64,000 nt of DNA, from NCBI RefSeq assembly GCF_000176855.2, contig NC_015138.1, positions 4,650,001-4,714,000 on the forward strand, in the 5' to 3' direction. Source of the stretch: Paracidovorax avenae ATCC 19860. GTDB taxonomy: Bacteria; Pseudomonadota; Gammaproteobacteria; Burkholderiales; Burkholderiaceae_C. Made by a program: the position numbers and the translations under genes. The notes under the pieces are model-generated. The model was not told the origin of the DNA, ran no database searches, and was given only the letters and a program-made list of their open reading frames with translations. Below are positions 63,805-64,000 of the stretch, piece after piece (within the stretch, counting starts at the first letter, position 1; the number at the start of each line of letters is the position of its first letter).

Positions 63805-64000
63805 ATGGCCCTGAACCAGCTCAACCTTTCACTGCAGTTCGCCCGGTTCGCCGGGGTGCAGGCCCACCGCGACGCGCTGCCCCGCCATGCCGTGGCCCGC
63901 TGGATCCGCCACGCGCTCGCCACCGACGCGGAAATCACCGTGCGCATCGTCGATGCCGAAGAGGGCCAGGCCCTGAACCGCGAGTACCGGCACAAGGACT
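63805..64000 (+). CDS. ybeY: Endoribonuclease YbeY, N-terminal part (cut by window end)
   Basis: First 65 residues only. The opening (ALNQLNLSLQFARF) and the VRIVDAEEGQALNREYRHKD stretch match YbeY, the single-strand RNase of rRNA maturation and ribosome quality control. The metal-binding His triad lies beyond the window. Its usual partner phoH is upstream on the same strand, displaced by the inserted array. Confidence 0.88.
   Translation, partial: MALNQLNLSLQFARFAGVQAHRDALPRHAVARWIRHALATDAEITVRIVDAEEGQALNREYRHKD

Overview
The window reads as high-GC betaproteobacterial chromosome, most likely family Comamonadaceae and probably an Acidovorax/Paracidovorax relative. This is judged from protein style, GC-rich codon use, and the mix of rbs, tauD/ssu-type, cstA/ybdD, ots and phoH/ybeY neighbourhoods. 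The genus is an inference. I saw no rRNA, tRNA, CRISPR array, IS transposase or integrase.

Layout. 1-6260: a complete ribose operon (operator, rbsB, rbsA, rbsC, LacI-type regulator, rbsK, rbsD). 6270-21174: a housekeeping and stress block with a small membrane protein, an MBL-fold hydrolase, a lytic transglycosylase, 5-formyl-THF cyclo-ligase, a 7TM diguanylate cyclase, a GST, a coiled-coil protein, cca, trxC, a trehalose cluster otsB-GH15-otsA, a small HTH protein and a ROK kinase. 21175-30486: an AT-richer accessory segment holding an eight-gene operon-like biosynthetic cluster. 30474-41605: transport, with an amino-acid ABC binding protein, a sulfonate-type ABC system plus TauD dioxygenase, and a divergent second TauD plus carbohydrate-type ABC system carrying a palindromic repeat element. 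41607-51114: a MidA-like methyltransferase, pteridine reductase-like SDR, folB, cstA/ybdD with a two-component system, ttcA, a lipoprotein and a histidine phosphatase. 51098-54346: a DSD1-type PLP enzyme and three tandem tail-collar (MdpB-like) proteins. 54577-60010: ruvB and ruvA separated by two paralogous secreted lipoprotein serine proteases. 60059-64000: phoH and ybeY separated by a DUF6402-like gene and a decaying array of small membrane-anchored proteins.

The most interesting part is 21915-30486. Diaminobutyrate aminotransferase, diaminobutyrate decarboxylase and a SidA/IucD/RhbE-type N-monooxygenase would make 1,3-diaminopropane and hydroxylate it, as in hydroxamate siderophores. The usual NIS (IucA/IucC) synthetase is absent. 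In its place are a free-standing adenylation-thiolation protein, a KAS III-like enzyme whose His/Asn active-site positions look changed, a VOC protein, a GNAT and an exported cupin. That predicts a small aminoacylated or acylated N-hydroxy-diaminopropane product of unknown identity.

The second notable region is 61140-63441. A DUF6402-like protein overlaps the start of a small immunity-like gene, followed by two further tandem copies. One copy is a pseudogene, and each unit is preceded by a leftover of the DUF6402 3' end. Together with the palindromic repeats at 40360, 61031 and 63696, this marks the phoH-ybeY gap as a recombination hot spot.
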